Counted from the stretch's first letter, positions 44,501-52,292 are shown. The stretch: DNA of 63,144 nucleotides from Saccharopolyspora spinosa NRRL 18395 (GCF_000194155.1 NZ_GL877879.1:693948-757091); one strand, 5' to 3'. Notes: generated by a model from the letters alone, not told the origin. Numbers and translations: made by a program.

Positions 44501-45531
44501 CGCAGCGAGCTCAGGCGGTGGTCGACCTCGTCCGCGGCGAGCTGACGCAGATCGTGCACCGACAGACCGGGCCAAGGGCAGGTGGCGGCGATCCATTGCC
44601 TGCCGTCATCGGTGAACCGGGCTCGCAGCATGCCGTGGCGTTCGGTCAGCGCCCGCACCGCGCGCTCCAGCCGCGGCGGATCCACGTCGCGACCGCTGAA
44701 CTCGTTGTAGAAGTGCGCGCCGACCCCGCCGAGCACCTGCTCGTCGCCGCGTCCGACCCAGTAAGCATGCTGCATCACCGACAGGTCGAACGGCGCCGCC
44801 TCGTCGACCACCGCCTCGTCGACCGCCGCCTCGTCGCCGGCCTCGGGCTCGCTGGTCCCGCTGATGCTCTCCCACCACTTGGCCAGAACCGCGTCCTGGA
44901 ACAGCTCCGGGAAGCTGACCTGCACCCCGTCGGCGCGCCACTGGTTGACCAAGGTCATGATCATGATGGAGTCCAAGCCCCGCATGATCAGGTCTTCGTC
45001 GTCGGCGATGCTCTCCGCTGATTCACCGAGCAACTCGGCGACGTCCAGCCGCATGAGTTCGAGGTCCAGCGGCGCGGCCTCGCCACCGCTTTCGGCCGCG
45101 TCAGCCAGGCCGCGCAGCACCTCGTCGTCCACAATGGATTCTTCCGCGCCGAGCAGCGGCGGCGCCGCGACTCCCAGCTGCCGGGTCGCGTGCAGCACGT
45201 CCAAGCCACCCCGGAGATGAATGGCAGCCGTCTCCGCGCGCAGCACCTCGTCGTTGCCGCCGCGAGGAATGGATCGAGCTGGGACGAACACGATCTCCGC
45301 AGGCACGAGGTCGTGCTGCCGCGACACGGCCGCGCGCACCTCTTGAGCGAGCGCGCCGAAGTCCCCTGGAGCACCACCTTCGGGCTCCTCGATCACCAGC
45401 AACAGATCATCCCGGTCCCGCGTCCACGCGGCACACGTGGTCGAACGCGTCAGGGCCGCGACGCTGTCCTCGACCGCTTCGAACACCGCCGCCGCTTCGG
45501 CACGAGATCGCGGATATCCCTGATCTGCCAT
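38590..45531 (-). CDS. NRPS: ArCP-Cy-A-PCP-Cy-A-PCP (PchE/HMWP2-like, bimodular)
   Basis: 2313 aa. Residues 1-120 resemble the C-terminal subdomain of a fatty-acyl/aryl-AMP ligase that has lost its lysine. ArCP is about 155-225 with Ser188 (GLDSI). Cy1 is 245-690 (D379-MLVA-D384). A1 is 700-1195, PCP1 Ser1239. Cy2 is 1290-1735 (D1424-LLML-D1429). A2 is 1745-2210, PCP2 Ser2262. A2 code D-L-Y-N-V-S-L-I-W indicates cysteine. A1 reads D-L-Y-Q-L-G-L-I-H, which departs from it. Unlike HMWP2, where one A domain serves several carriers, each module has its own. The ligase-activated aryl group is loaded on the ArCP and two heterocycles are built here. The start is ATG 45531. Confidence 0.96.
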   Translation of the reverse strand: MADQGYPRSRAEAAAVFEAVEDSVAALTRSTTCAAWTRDRDDLLLVIEEPEGGAPGDFGALAQEVRAAVSRQHDLVPAEIVFVPARSIPRGGNDEVLRAETAAIHLRGGLDVLHATRQLGVAAPPLLGAEESIVDDEVLRGLADAAESGGEAAPLDLELMRLDVAELLGESAESIADDEDLIMRGLDSIMIMTLVNQWRADGVQVSFPELFQDAVLAKWWESISGTSEPEAGDEAAVDEAVVDEAAPFDLSVMQHAYWVGRGDEQVLGGVGAHFYNEFSGRDVDPPRLERAVRALTERHGMLRARFTDDGRQWIAATCPWPGLSVHDLRQLAADEVDHRLSSLRERLSHRRLEVERGEVFDVQLSLLPGGASRVHVNIDMLVADALSFRILLTDLARCYEEPEAEQPPIGYSYPKYLAQRNRRRTQAAEQARAYWRDRIADLPGGPELPLAIAPERISQRRVTRRYHWLDAQGRDLLAAKARQHGLTMPVVFMTAFAEVLGTWSASKRFLLNLPLFDREAVHPDVFRLSGDFTNLILLEVDLTEPSSFAERARRLRAQLQSDTANAEYSGVAVLRDLARANGGEPVRAPVVFTSGLSLGELFSEEVRRCFGSPTWMISQGPQVWLDHQVTEHDGGLLLNWDAENELFPDGLLDAMFAAYRVVLDWLAAADWAQPVPPLLPAEQAAVRATVNETEGPTSGLLLHEGFFRTAEIAPQRPALLWGEQGVLSYGALADRARRIAGFLLGRGVRPGERVAITLPKGPDQVAAALGVLLAGATYVPVGVDQPVARRAKIYRRAEVRQVLTTAEERTDSTWPADVEPVAVEVATSVDPLTTQVPGDRTDLAAYVIFTSGSTGEPKGVMVSHAAAINTIADLNERFEVGAEDRVLAISALDFDLSVYDIFGLLSAGGALVLVPEAERRNAAHWVELARRWKVTIWQSVPALLDMLLTAAAAADQVLDLRLALLGGDWVTVDLLDRLRACSPKGRLVGLGGTTEAAIHSTICEVEEIPAQWSSVPYGTPLRNVRCRVVDERGQDCPDWGVGELWIGGRGVALGYCGDPDRTAERFVVRDGIRWYRTGDLARYWPDGSLEFLGRADHQVKVRGHRIDLGEVEAALNSHPDVARSVVVVTVAAGTRLVAAVFPGGRVPPLEDLRDWLGTQLPAHMVPADFVVFDELPLNANGKIDRKRLVRLLAPEERTTAELRSPQGPVEELVAQAWSDLLGGEPIGRDDDFFTRGGDSLLATRVVGRLRAAGLRGAELRALFAKPVLRDFATDLEIGASPVASALPADPAHRYEPFPLTDVQQAYLLGRGRDFALGGVASHWYWEFDTADLDLPRLEEAWNRVVARHEMLRVVFEDGRQRILPAVPRYALSVEDARGGAEQVALDRMRAAMSHQVLDVSRWPLFDIRAVRYSGGRVRLGFSLDLLMLDALSIVIVFAELSELYHRPGTRLPEIGVSFRDYVLGACGDREQLAESKRYWAERAPSLPPAPQLPLRTDPELVAQPRFTRRQSRIPRQRWQRIVERARQRGLTPASVLATCFAEVLGRWSRQRELTLNLTLFDRREVHPEINGVVGDFTALLLVGYEPRAGECFAERAARFQRQMWQDLDHRDVSAVQVMRDLAASRGSAAAMPVVFTSALGIGRDVAAERFAEEVWGLSQTPQVWLDHQVRDDEGGMRFNWDAVEELFPEGLLDAMFQAECRLLDWLADADWSQQLPDLLPTSQRAVREQENSTREPTAAATLLHSGFFARADADPARTALVWGADQRCEYGELADLALRVAAHLVERGVRAGDNVAVALPKGRDQIVAVLGVLAAGAVYVPVGVDQPDQRRQRIYSRAGVRVVLDDLAEAYRRKPLAGPVEVDPESLAYVIFTSGSTGEPKGVMVSHASAMNTIADVNARFGVGAEDRVLAISALDFDLSVYDIFGLLSVGGSVVLIDEDGRREAREWAGLCRRWNVTVWNTVPALLDMLLVVADVLPGSFRLALVSGDWVGLDLWDRLRERAPGCALVALGGATEAAIWSNFFEVERVDPRWRSIPYGRPLANQRFRVVDPTGQDCPEWTEGELWIGGRGVAAGYCGDADRTAERFVEWDGIRWYRTGDLGRYWPDGVLEFLGRVDNQVKVRGHRIELGEIEAALTAHPDVGQAVAASVGDRAPALVAVVVPEGDRSCDSDELRSWLLDRLPAYMVPERIAEIAEVPLTANGKLDRASAIRGLADGAREPAETGEPLRGEVEIALAEQWREVLGVPALARDDNFFVLGGDSLLATRVVERIRRLFGVDIALREFLAGPSLQQQGELVKQRSQAGHQMEEGVI

Positions 45532-45827
45532 CTATCCCTCACACGCATATCTATTTGCAGGCGAGCATCGGCGAGTTCGCCAGGTGTTCAACCAACACCA
45601 AGGGCAACAAACGGAATGTTCCGAAATCCGGAGCCAACTTCCCCGAGCGCGGTTTCCCCACTTACCGCTAGCCGTTTCCGTAAGACGATGTTACCATGTA
45701 AACAAACCCCCAGGAAGAGATTTACTCCGGACGGCCGCATGCGGCGCTCCTGGGTTTGAAGCGTTCGTCTGAATCCCCTCATTTCGTCCACGGCGTGCCG
45801 CCGTGTCAATCCTGCATTAGGAGAACC
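45532..45827. promoter_or_regulatory. Divergent promoter region between NRPS-A and the second hydroxylase
   Basis: A 296-bp gap feeds the minus-strand NRPS-A gene and the plus-strand hydroxylase/exporter unit. It contains the palindrome TGTTACCATGTAAACA at 45689-45704 (12 of 16 positions symmetric) followed by AACAAACCCCC. A similar GTTAACAAACCCC occurs at about 23795-23808 before the PNPOx-like operon, and GTAAACAATCC occurs at 47364 before the exporter gene. These are candidate TetR-type operators. I see no iron-regulator (IdeR/DmdR) 19-bp box. Confidence 0.5.
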
Positions 45828-47333
45828 ATGCGGCCAGAAGCAGACTTCGAGGTGATAATCGTCGGCGGTGGCCCGGTGGGCCTCCTGTTCGCCTGCGAGT
45901 TGCGGCTGCACGACGTGCGCACGCTTGTCGTCGAGCGGTGCCGACCGGAGCAGACCGAGCCTCGGATCGTGGGACTGCACTCCCGAAGCCTCGAACTCCT
46001 CGATCGCCGCGGTCTGCTGGAGGCCTTCGACGACGCGGCGCGCAGCTCCCACGAACTGCAGGAGTACTTCCAGGACGACGACGGGCATCCGCGCGTGCGC
46101 GGGCACTTCTCCGGCATGTTCGTGATCGGCAAGTCCGAGGTGCGCACCGAGCAGCCGCGGGCCCTGGCGTTCAGCCGGGACAGCATCAACGAAATCCTCC
46201 GCGAACACGCCCTGCACCTGGGCGCGTCCATCCGCCACGGGCACGAGTTCACGTCGATGGAGCACGACGAGAACGGCGTCGTCGCCGACATCTCCGCCCC
46301 CGACGGAACCTACCGGGCGCGGGCGCCGTTCCTGGTCGGCTGCGACGGTGGCCGCAGCGCTGTGCGCAGGCAGGCCGACATCGACTTCCCCGGATCCGGG
46401 CACACCGTGGTGGCGCGGTTGGGTTTCTTCGCCCCGGCACCGACCGAGAACTTCCCGCCCGGGCGGGTGCGAACCGATCGCGGTGTGTGCCTGAACTGGC
46501 TCGGCAACCGGGTGATGACCTGCGAATGGGACCAGGACGTCGACTTCGACAGCCCGGCGACCAGCGACGAGATCAGGGCGAGCGTGCGACGCGTCACTGG
46601 CCAGGACTTCCCGCTGTCCACCCCGGAGCACCTGAGCCGGTTCACCGACAACACCCGCCAGGCGGCGCAATACCGGAGCGGGCGGATCCTGCTCGCCGGG
46701 GATGCCGCGCACGTGCACTTCCCCACCGGAGGGCAGGGCCTGAACCTGGGCCTGCAGGACGCGTTCAACCTGGGCTGGAAGTTGGCTGCCGAGGTGCGCG
46801 GCTGGGCGTCGCCGACGCTGCTGGACACATACCACAGCGAGCAACACCCAGTGGCGGCCCGCGTATTGACCAACACCCGCGCCCAGGTCGCACTCATGCG
46901 TCCGGGCGCACAGGTCGACGCGCTACGCGAGCTGTTCGCGGAAATGATCGAGATGGACGAGGTCAACCGATATCTCACCGAGATGATCACCGGCACCTGG
47001 ATCCGTCACCCCGCTGGGCTCGACTCCCATCCGCTGGCCGGGGAATTCGCCCACGACGTTCCCCTGATCACCGACGCGACCGCCACCCGCCTGGCGGAGC
47101 TGCTGCGCGACGGCAGACCGGTGCTGCTGGAGCTGAGCGGCGGTTCGCGGTGCCGCTCAGTCGCGGCAGCCTGGTCCGATCGAGTGAAGTTGATCGCCGC
47201 CAAGACCACGGAACCGTCCGTTGTGGACGCAATGCTGATCCGCCCGGACGGGCATATCGCGTGGGCGGGCGATGGCACCGGCCCTGCGGACACCTTGCAC
47301 AGCGCATTGTCCGAGCTGTTCGGCGCGGCTTGA
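45828..47333 (+). CDS. FAD-dependent aromatic hydroxylase, PheA/TfdB (polyketide hydroxylase) type
   Basis: A 501-aa flavoprotein monooxygenase: FAD motif IIVGGGPVGLLFA, DG motif FLVGCDGGRSAVRR, GD motif ILLAGDAAHVHFPTGGQGLNLG. A C-terminal thioredoxin-like domain of about 100 residues follows, typical of phenol-hydroxylase-type enzymes. ATG 45828 has AGGAG six bases upstream and yields the canonical N-terminus. It is divergent from NRPS-A and just upstream of the exporter gene. Along with the shorter hydroxylase at 20252, it gives the cluster two candidate ring hydroxylases for an aminobenzoate-derived starter. Confidence 0.9.
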   Translation: MRPEADFEVIIVGGGPVGLLFACELRLHDVRTLVVERCRPEQTEPRIVGLHSRSLELLDRRGLLEAFDDAARSSHELQEYFQDDDGHPRVRGHFSGMFVIGKSEVRTEQPRALAFSRDSINEILREHALHLGASIRHGHEFTSMEHDENGVVADISAPDGTYRARAPFLVGCDGGRSAVRRQADIDFPGSGHTVVARLGFFAPAPTENFPPGRVRTDRGVCLNWLGNRVMTCEWDQDVDFDSPATSDEIRASVRRVTGQDFPLSTPEHLSRFTDNTRQAAQYRSGRILLAGDAAHVHFPTGGQGLNLGLQDAFNLGWKLAAEVRGWASPTLLDTYHSEQHPVAARVLTNTRAQVALMRPGAQVDALRELFAEMIEMDEVNRYLTEMITGTWIRHPAGLDSHPLAGEFAHDVPLITDATATRLAELLRDGRPVLLELSGGSRCRSVAAAWSDRVKLIAAKTTEPSVVDAMLIRPDGHIAWAGDGTGPADTLHSALSELFGAA

Positions 47334-47362
47334 CGATAACTGCGCAGACAGGTTTGATTACA

Positions 47363-47381
47363 AGTAAACAATCCAGTTACT
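47363..47381. promoter_or_regulatory. Inverted repeat upstream of the exporter gene
   Basis: AGTAA and TTACT arms separated by 9 bp lie 15 bp before the exporter ATG, overlapping the leader. TetR-type repressors often bind such sites before DHA2 exporter genes. It shares the GTAAAC core with the palindrome at 45689. Confidence 0.45.
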
Positions 47382-47396
47382 GAAGGAATCCCCGCA

Positions 47397-48864
47397 ATGA
47401 CAGAGGCGTCCTCGGAGGAAAGCGCTGCTGCGCGGCTGAAAGAACAGCCGTGGAGCCCAGGACAGAAAAGGCTGCTGACCGTGGTGGCCGTGGCCGTCGG
47501 CATGGCCGGCATCGATACGACGATCGTGAACGTGGCACTGCCCCGAATGAGCACGGACCTCTCGCTTTCGCTCTCGGGCATGCAATGGGTCGTCGACGGG
47601 TACAGCCTCGTCTACGGAGCCAGCCTGCTCGCCGCGGGCGTGCTGGCCGACCGCATCGGCTTCCGCAAGGTGTTCGGCATCGGCGTGCTGGCCTTCGCTC
47701 TCGCTTCGATGCTGATCACCATCGCACAGACCCCGGGCGTGCTCATTGGCGCCCGGGCGGTGCAGGGGCTGGCGGCAGCGGTGCTCACGGCCAGCGGACT
47801 CGCGCAGCTCACCGCAGGCTTCACCGGCGGCCAACGCGCCCGCGCGCTGGGCATCTACACCACGGTCGGGTCGGTTTCCTTCGTCGTGGGCCCCCTGCTC
47901 GGCGGCGTGCTGGTCGACGGGCCGGGCTGGCGGGGGGGACCAGCGCAACGCCGACCGCAAGCTGGACTTGACCGGTCTGCTGCTGGCCTCGGCGGCGCTG
48001 TTCTTCATCACGTACTGCATCATCTCGGTGGCTGGCCGGGGCTGGGGCGACGCCGTCGTGCTCGGCTCACTGATCGCTGCCATCGTCCTGTTCGCCGTGT
48101 TCATCCTGGCTGAGCACCGCCTCCGCCACCCCCTGGTCGACCTGAGCCTGTTCCGGCAGCGCAACTACAGCGGGGCACTGGTCATCCTGTTCGCGGTCGT
48201 GGCGTCCTTCTTCGGCCTGATGACGTACCTGGGGATCTGGTTCCAGCAGATCCGGGGCTACTCCGCCTTGGCTGCGGGGAGCGCCCTGCTGCCGATCATC
48301 CTGCCGTTCCTGGTGACCGCGCCGTGGGGCGGCAAGTTGTTGAGCCGCTACAGCACATCTGCCGTTACCACGACGGCGGTGGCACTGACGCTGCTGGGCC
48401 TGCTGCCGCTGACCCTGATCACCACCGACACCAGCTGGCTGCTGCTCGGACCCGCTTTCGTGCTGCTCGGCGCGGGAGGCGGGCTTTGCCAGGCACCGAT
48501 CATGGCGGCAGCCCTGGGCGGCGTGCCCGTGGAACGGGCTGGCCTGGCAAGTGGGATCGCCAACAGCATGCGCCCGCTCGGCGTGGTCGTCGGTGTCGCA
48601 GCGCTGGGCACCTTGCTATCCGCCAACGTCCACAGTGTCCTCGGCGGCCAGCTGGGTGACATGGGCTTCCCGGTGGAGCGCGCAGCCCAGATCGCGCACG
48701 AGGTGGCTGCCGGAAGGATCGTCGCCCACCCGCAGATCTCCGCGGATCTGTTGCGGGACGCGTTCAGCAGCGGCCTGAGCACAGTGGTGATAGGCAGCAT
48801 CGTCTTCTCCGTCGTAGCGGCGGTGCTGTCCGTGAAGATGCTTCCCCGCCAGCGCCCCGAGTAG
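47397..48864 (+). pseudogene. DHA2-family MFS exporter, interrupted by an internal deletion and frameshift
   Basis: The first part (47397 to about 47937) encodes an EmrB/QacA-type exporter: GMAGIDTTIVNVALP, MQWVVDGYSLVYGASLL and ADRIGFRKVFGIG, up to GPLLGGVLVDGPGWR. The rest (about 47938-48864) continues in another frame from RKLDLTGLLLASAAL through the later membrane segments to KMLPRQRPE. Family members have about 30-40 residues (a membrane segment and loop) between GWR and the RLDLPG-type motif. Here only some eight residues remain, and a run of seven G lies at the junction. So this is a deletion plus frameshift, or a sequencing/assembly collapse at that spot. It would be the product exporter. 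Confidence 0.85.
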
Positions 48865-49132
48865 TACTGCTCGCCCCCGGCGGTCGACACGTACGTCCGC
48901 AACGGACCGAGCGTGCCGTCGCAGCGTGAGCGAGGTCGACGCCGGGGGAACGTGCGGCGGCAAGGGATTGATAACTCGACTTGCGGCTCCAGCCAAGCCG
49001 TTCGCGCAACACCGTCCAGGTCTGCGTCACCGAATACCGGACGCCGGTCACTCGCTCGATCAACTCACCCGCCCGCAAACCCCCACAAGCAGATCAACCT
49101 AAAACCGAAAGACCATTCCGCTGCGGCTCTGC
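48865..49132 (-). mobile_element. Intergenic stretch with an IS630/Tc1-type transposase N-terminal fragment
   Basis: On the minus strand from about 49078 to 48965 the frame reads ELIERVTGVRYSVTQTWTVLRERLGWS, the second helix-turn-helix of IS630-family transposases. The catalytic domain is absent, so this is a remnant. Nothing else is recognisable before the ABC gene ending at 49133. Confidence 0.5.
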
Positions 49133-50626
49133 TCAGCCACGCGCGCCAGCCGGGCCTCCCAGCACCTCGTCGGGGCGGCCCTGGGCCACGATGCGCCCGT
49201 CCGCGAGGACGACCACCCGGTCGGCGATCTCCCGCGCGAACTCGACGTGATGGGTGACGACCAGCATCGTCATCCCGCTTGCCGCAAGCCCACGCACCGT
49301 GTCGAGCACCTCGTCGACCAGCTCGGGGTCGAGCGCCGACGTGGGCTCGTCGAACAGCATCACGACGGGGTCGACGGCCAGCGCGCGGGCTATCGCGACC
49401 CGCTGGCGCTGACCACCGGAGAGGGTGGCGGGGAACGAGCCGAGGTGCTCGCCGAGGCCCACTCGGACCAGCAGCTGTCTCGCCCGCTCGCGCGCCGCCT
49501 CCTCGCTGAGCCCGTGCACGTGGTGCGGGGCGAACGCCACGTTGTCCAGCACCGACAGGTTCTCGAACAGGTCGAAGTGCTGGAATACCATGCCGATCCG
49601 GGCCTCAGCGCGGGCCCGTGCGAGGTCGGCGACCTCGACGAGCTGTCCCCCGCGCTCGACATAGCCCACGTGGCGACCGTCGACCAGGATCTCCCCGCCG
49701 TCCACCGCCTGCAGATGGTTAACCAGGTGCAGCAGGGTGCTCTTGCCCGACCCGCTGCGACCGGTCAGCACGAGAACCTCGCCGCGCCGGGCGTCGAGGC
49801 TTACGTCCCGCAGCACCTCGCGGTCGCCGAAGCGCTTGGAGACGTTGCGGATCGAGAGGAACGCGTTGTCGCGGCCGGAGCGGTCGACCCCGGCAACCGG
49901 CACCGCTGAGCGCCCGGCGCGCGGAAGGCGCGTCCGGCTGCGGAACGCGAAGAGGCGCGCCCGGGCCGACGGACGGTCGGCCGGAGCGCCGAATCGACGT
50001 TCCAGCGCGGACTGCGCGGCGGTCATCGCCGTGATGACGAGCAGGTACATCACGGCTGCCACGCCGTATACGGGCACGACCTCGAAGTTGGTGGCGACGA
50101 TCTGCTGGCTGCGGAATGTCAGCTCGGTGACCGAGATCGCTGACGCGATGGAGGTAAGTTTCACGAGCGAGATCGCCTCGTTACCGAGCGCCGGGATGGC
50201 GGCCTTGAGTGCCTGCGGCAGGACGATGCGCGAGAGCGTGAGCCACCGGCCCATCCCGAGCGACGCCGCGGCCGTCGTCTGCGTCCGGCTCACCGACCGG
50301 AGGCTGCCACGGAAGATCTCGGTGCAGTACCCGGCCTCGTTGAGCGCGAAGCCGAGCATCGCGGTCTGCAGCGGCGGCAGCCCGATCCCGACGGCGGGGA
50401 GGAAGTTGAACAGGAAGACCAGCTGCAGCAGGATTGGCGTACCGCGGAACAGCCACACGTAGCCCGCACTCATCAGGCGGACGACGCCCAGCGCGGCGTC
50501 GCGGGCGACGGCCAGCGCGAGCCCGAGCACCAGACCCGCAGCGAACGCGACGGCGGCGATCTTCAGCCCGGTGAACAGGCCCTGCCACATCGACGGCAGC
50601 AGGAAGTAGTGCCAGAAGGACGGCAC
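49133..50626 (-). CDS. Amino-acid ABC transporter, fused permease and ATP-binding protein
   Basis: A 497-aa fusion. Residues 1-210 form a HisM/ArtQ-type permease (WQGLFTGLKIAAVAFAAGLVLGLALA; GTPILLQLVFLF; EAGYCTEIFRGSLRSV). After a roughly 50-residue linker, a complete polar-amino-acid ABC ATPase begins at about 255. It has Walker A GRSGSGKST, MVFQHFDLFENLSVLDNV, signature LSGGQRQR, Walker B VVMLFDEPTSALD and the switch His in VVTHH. GTG 50626 lies 11 bp after the binding-protein stop, with GGAGG upstream. It imports the ligand of the 50638 protein. Fusion of the two subunits is uncommon but occurs in actinobacteria. Confidence 0.93.
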   Translation of the reverse strand: MPSFWHYFLLPSMWQGLFTGLKIAAVAFAAGLVLGLALAVARDAALGVVRLMSAGYVWLFRGTPILLQLVFLFNFLPAVGIGLPPLQTAMLGFALNEAGYCTEIFRGSLRSVSRTQTTAAASLGMGRWLTLSRIVLPQALKAAIPALGNEAISLVKLTSIASAISVTELTFRSQQIVATNFEVVPVYGVAAVMYLLVITAMTAAQSALERRFGAPADRPSARARLFAFRSRTRLPRAGRSAVPVAGVDRSGRDNAFLSIRNVSKRFGDREVLRDVSLDARRGEVLVLTGRSGSGKSTLLHLVNHLQAVDGGEILVDGRHVGYVERGGQLVEVADLARARAEARIGMVFQHFDLFENLSVLDNVAFAPHHVHGLSEEAARERARQLLVRVGLGEHLGSFPATLSGGQRQRVAIARALAVDPVVMLFDEPTSALDPELVDEVLDTVRGLAASGMTMLVVTHHVEFAREIADRVVVLADGRIVAQGRPDEVLGGPAGARG

Positions 50627-50637
50627 GGGAACCTCCG

Positions 50638-51567
50638 TCAGGCCACGATCTGGGGGGCGATGAGCTGATTCTCGCCGAAGCCCCACTTCCGCTGGAGCTC
50701 GCGCAGCGCACCGTCCGCCTCGGCACGCACCAGCACCTCGTGAACGGCGTCGCGGAGCTCGCTCTTGTTCTTGTTCGTGGCGATGCCCATGACGAGGTTG
50801 GTGTCGACCAAGAAACCGTGGTCGAGGTGTTCGGGGGACTTCTCAACGGCTGACTTCGCGATGCCCGCGTCGTTCATGAAGAAGTCGGCGCGGCCGGTGG
50901 TGGTCGCGGCGACGGCCTGGTCCAGCGCGGAGAAGACCAGCGGTGTGATCCCGGCGCGGCCGGACCGCTCGCATGACTGCGACTGCTTCTCGATGATCTC
51001 GCTCTCGACGGTTCCGGCGACCTGCGCGGCCGTGGTGCCGCACAGCGCGTCGGCGCTCGTGAGCTTCCTCGGGTTCCCCTTCTGCGTGACGACGGCACTC
51101 ATCGTCTTCAGGTAGGTGACGAAGTCGACCTTCCGCGCGCGTTCCTCGGTCACGTAGAGGTTCGACGCGACGAGGTCCACGCGTCCGGACTGGAGCGCGG
51201 GCACCAGGCCGGTGAACTCCATCTGGGCGAACGTGGAGCGGAAGCCGAGGCAGTCGCCCACAAGGCTCACCAGGTCGGGGTCGAGGCCCTTCACCACATC
51301 CGGCTCGTCGGGGGTGATGAATTCGAAGTTGCCCTGCCCAACGGTCGTGCCGACCTTCAGCTCGGCCCCGACGAGTTCCGGGTGGCTCTTGCGGAGCTCG
51401 GCGCAGAACGACGCGTTGAACGGTGCGGCCGCCTCAGTGGCGCCGCCGTCACCGCACGCGGTCATGCCGCCCACGGCGAGGGCGAGCACGGCGGCCGTGG
51501 TGAGGCGGGTACTGCGGGAGAGGCATTTAGGCGCCTCCGTTCGATATGTTGGCAACGTCCAGCGCAT
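50638..51567 (-). CDS. Amino-acid ABC transporter solute-binding lipoprotein (family 3)
   Basis: A 309-aa protein with a lipobox signal (LALAVGGMTAC). SBP_bac_3 features follow: LKVGTTVGQGNFEF, GLDPDLVSLVGDCLGF, FTGLVPALQSGRVDLVASNLYVTEERARKVDFV and the C-terminal DAVHEVLVRAEADGALRELQRKWG. ATG 51567 was chosen because the upstream extension lacks signal character. It forms a two-gene operon with the fused permease-ATPase. Ligand identity is open; its position beside a three-cysteine NRPS cluster makes cystine/cysteine worth testing, but that is only a guess. Confidence 0.92.
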   Translation of the reverse strand: MRWTLPTYRTEAPKCLSRSTRLTTAAVLALAVGGMTACGDGGATEAAAPFNASFCAELRKSHPELVGAELKVGTTVGQGNFEFITPDEPDVVKGLDPDLVSLVGDCLGFRSTFAQMEFTGLVPALQSGRVDLVASNLYVTEERARKVDFVTYLKTMSAVVTQKGNPRKLTSADALCGTTAAQVAGTVESEIIEKQSQSCERSGRAGITPLVFSALDQAVAATTTGRADFFMNDAGIAKSAVEKSPEHLDHGFLVDTNLVMGIATNKNKSELRDAVHEVLVRAEADGALRELQRKWGFGENQLIAPQIVA

Positions 51568-51849
51568 TGAACTGTGATATTCGCGGGAACAAACCGGGGC
51601 AACCCCGGAAAGCCTTTGCTGCACGAGCTTCCGCGAACACTGCACAAAGGGGCGAACGCCGTGTGCGACGCCGCCGGTCGTGGAACCCGCTCGACTTCCC
51701 CGCCACCACGAGGTGTCCGCCCACCTGTCCTCCTACGAGGACGGCGGGCTGGAGCGCGGTCCCGTGCTGCTCCTGCACTTTTAGGACCACCCGGCGGTCC
51801 GGCAGCGGCTCGACCAGCTTGCCGCGCTTTGGCTTGACTCCCCGAGCCT
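51568..51849. other. Decayed region before the terminase remnant
   Basis: A plus-strand frame reads HHEVSAHLSSYEDGGLERG, hits a stop, then DHPAVRQRLDQLAALWLDSP. It looks like a broken gene of unknown family rather than random sequence. No intact gene. Confidence 0.35.
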
Positions 51850-52210
51850 GTGGGGCTCGGAAAGCCATCGCGCGCTGAAGGTGCTGCACGGCGACCGCCA
51901 CGACCGCATCAACCAGCCGATCCCGCCCGAAGGCGAGGTCACCCCGTTGAAGGAGCCGTCCGAGGACGCCCGTGCGGCGTGGGACCGGTTGGCGCCCAAT
52001 CTGATGGCGGTCGGAGTGCTCACGCCTTGGGACGTGGATGCCTTCGCGGTGGTTTGCGAAGCGCTCACCCGGTACAAGCAGGCGACCAAGCTGGTCAGCG
52101 GCTCCGCGCTGCTGGTGCAGGGGCCGAACGGGTTCGTGAAGAACCCCCGCGCTGACGGTGCAGCGGGAGGCCGAGGCCACGTTCGCGCCGTACGGCGCGA
52201 GGTGGCACCA
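51850..52210 (+). pseudogene. Phage terminase small subunit (P27 family) remnant
   Basis: The frame reads ALKVLHGDRHDRINQPIP, then SEDARAAWDRLAPNLMAVGVLTPWDVDAFAVVCEALTRYKQATKLVSGSALLVQGPNGFVKNP. After a frame change it continues LTVQREAEATFAPYGAR. These are successive blocks of P27-type phage terminase small subunits. The end of the family domain (GLTPSxRSR) is replaced by unrelated sequence. No other phage gene survives nearby, so this is a prophage scar. Confidence 0.7.
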
Positions 52211-52250
52211 CAACTATCGCAAGAATCTATTCACCGGAAGGAACGGACGC

Positions 52251-52292
52251 GGAGGTGCCGAAGTCTGGAGCGGAGGTGCCGAAGTCTGGAGC
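52251..52292. repeat. 21-bp tandem repeat, two copies
   Basis: GGAGGTGCCGAAGTCTGGAG plus one base is present twice in tandem (52251-52271, 52272-52292), with a partial third GGAGGTGCCGA near 52338. It is located in decayed DNA. Confidence 0.85.

Noticed and set aside
43483..45021. Several 300-600-aa plus-strand ORFs opposite the NRPS genes
   Set aside because: They mirror the NRPS codons, are His/Arg/Pro-rich and have no domain of their own; the minus strand carries unmistakable NRPS motifs along its full length.
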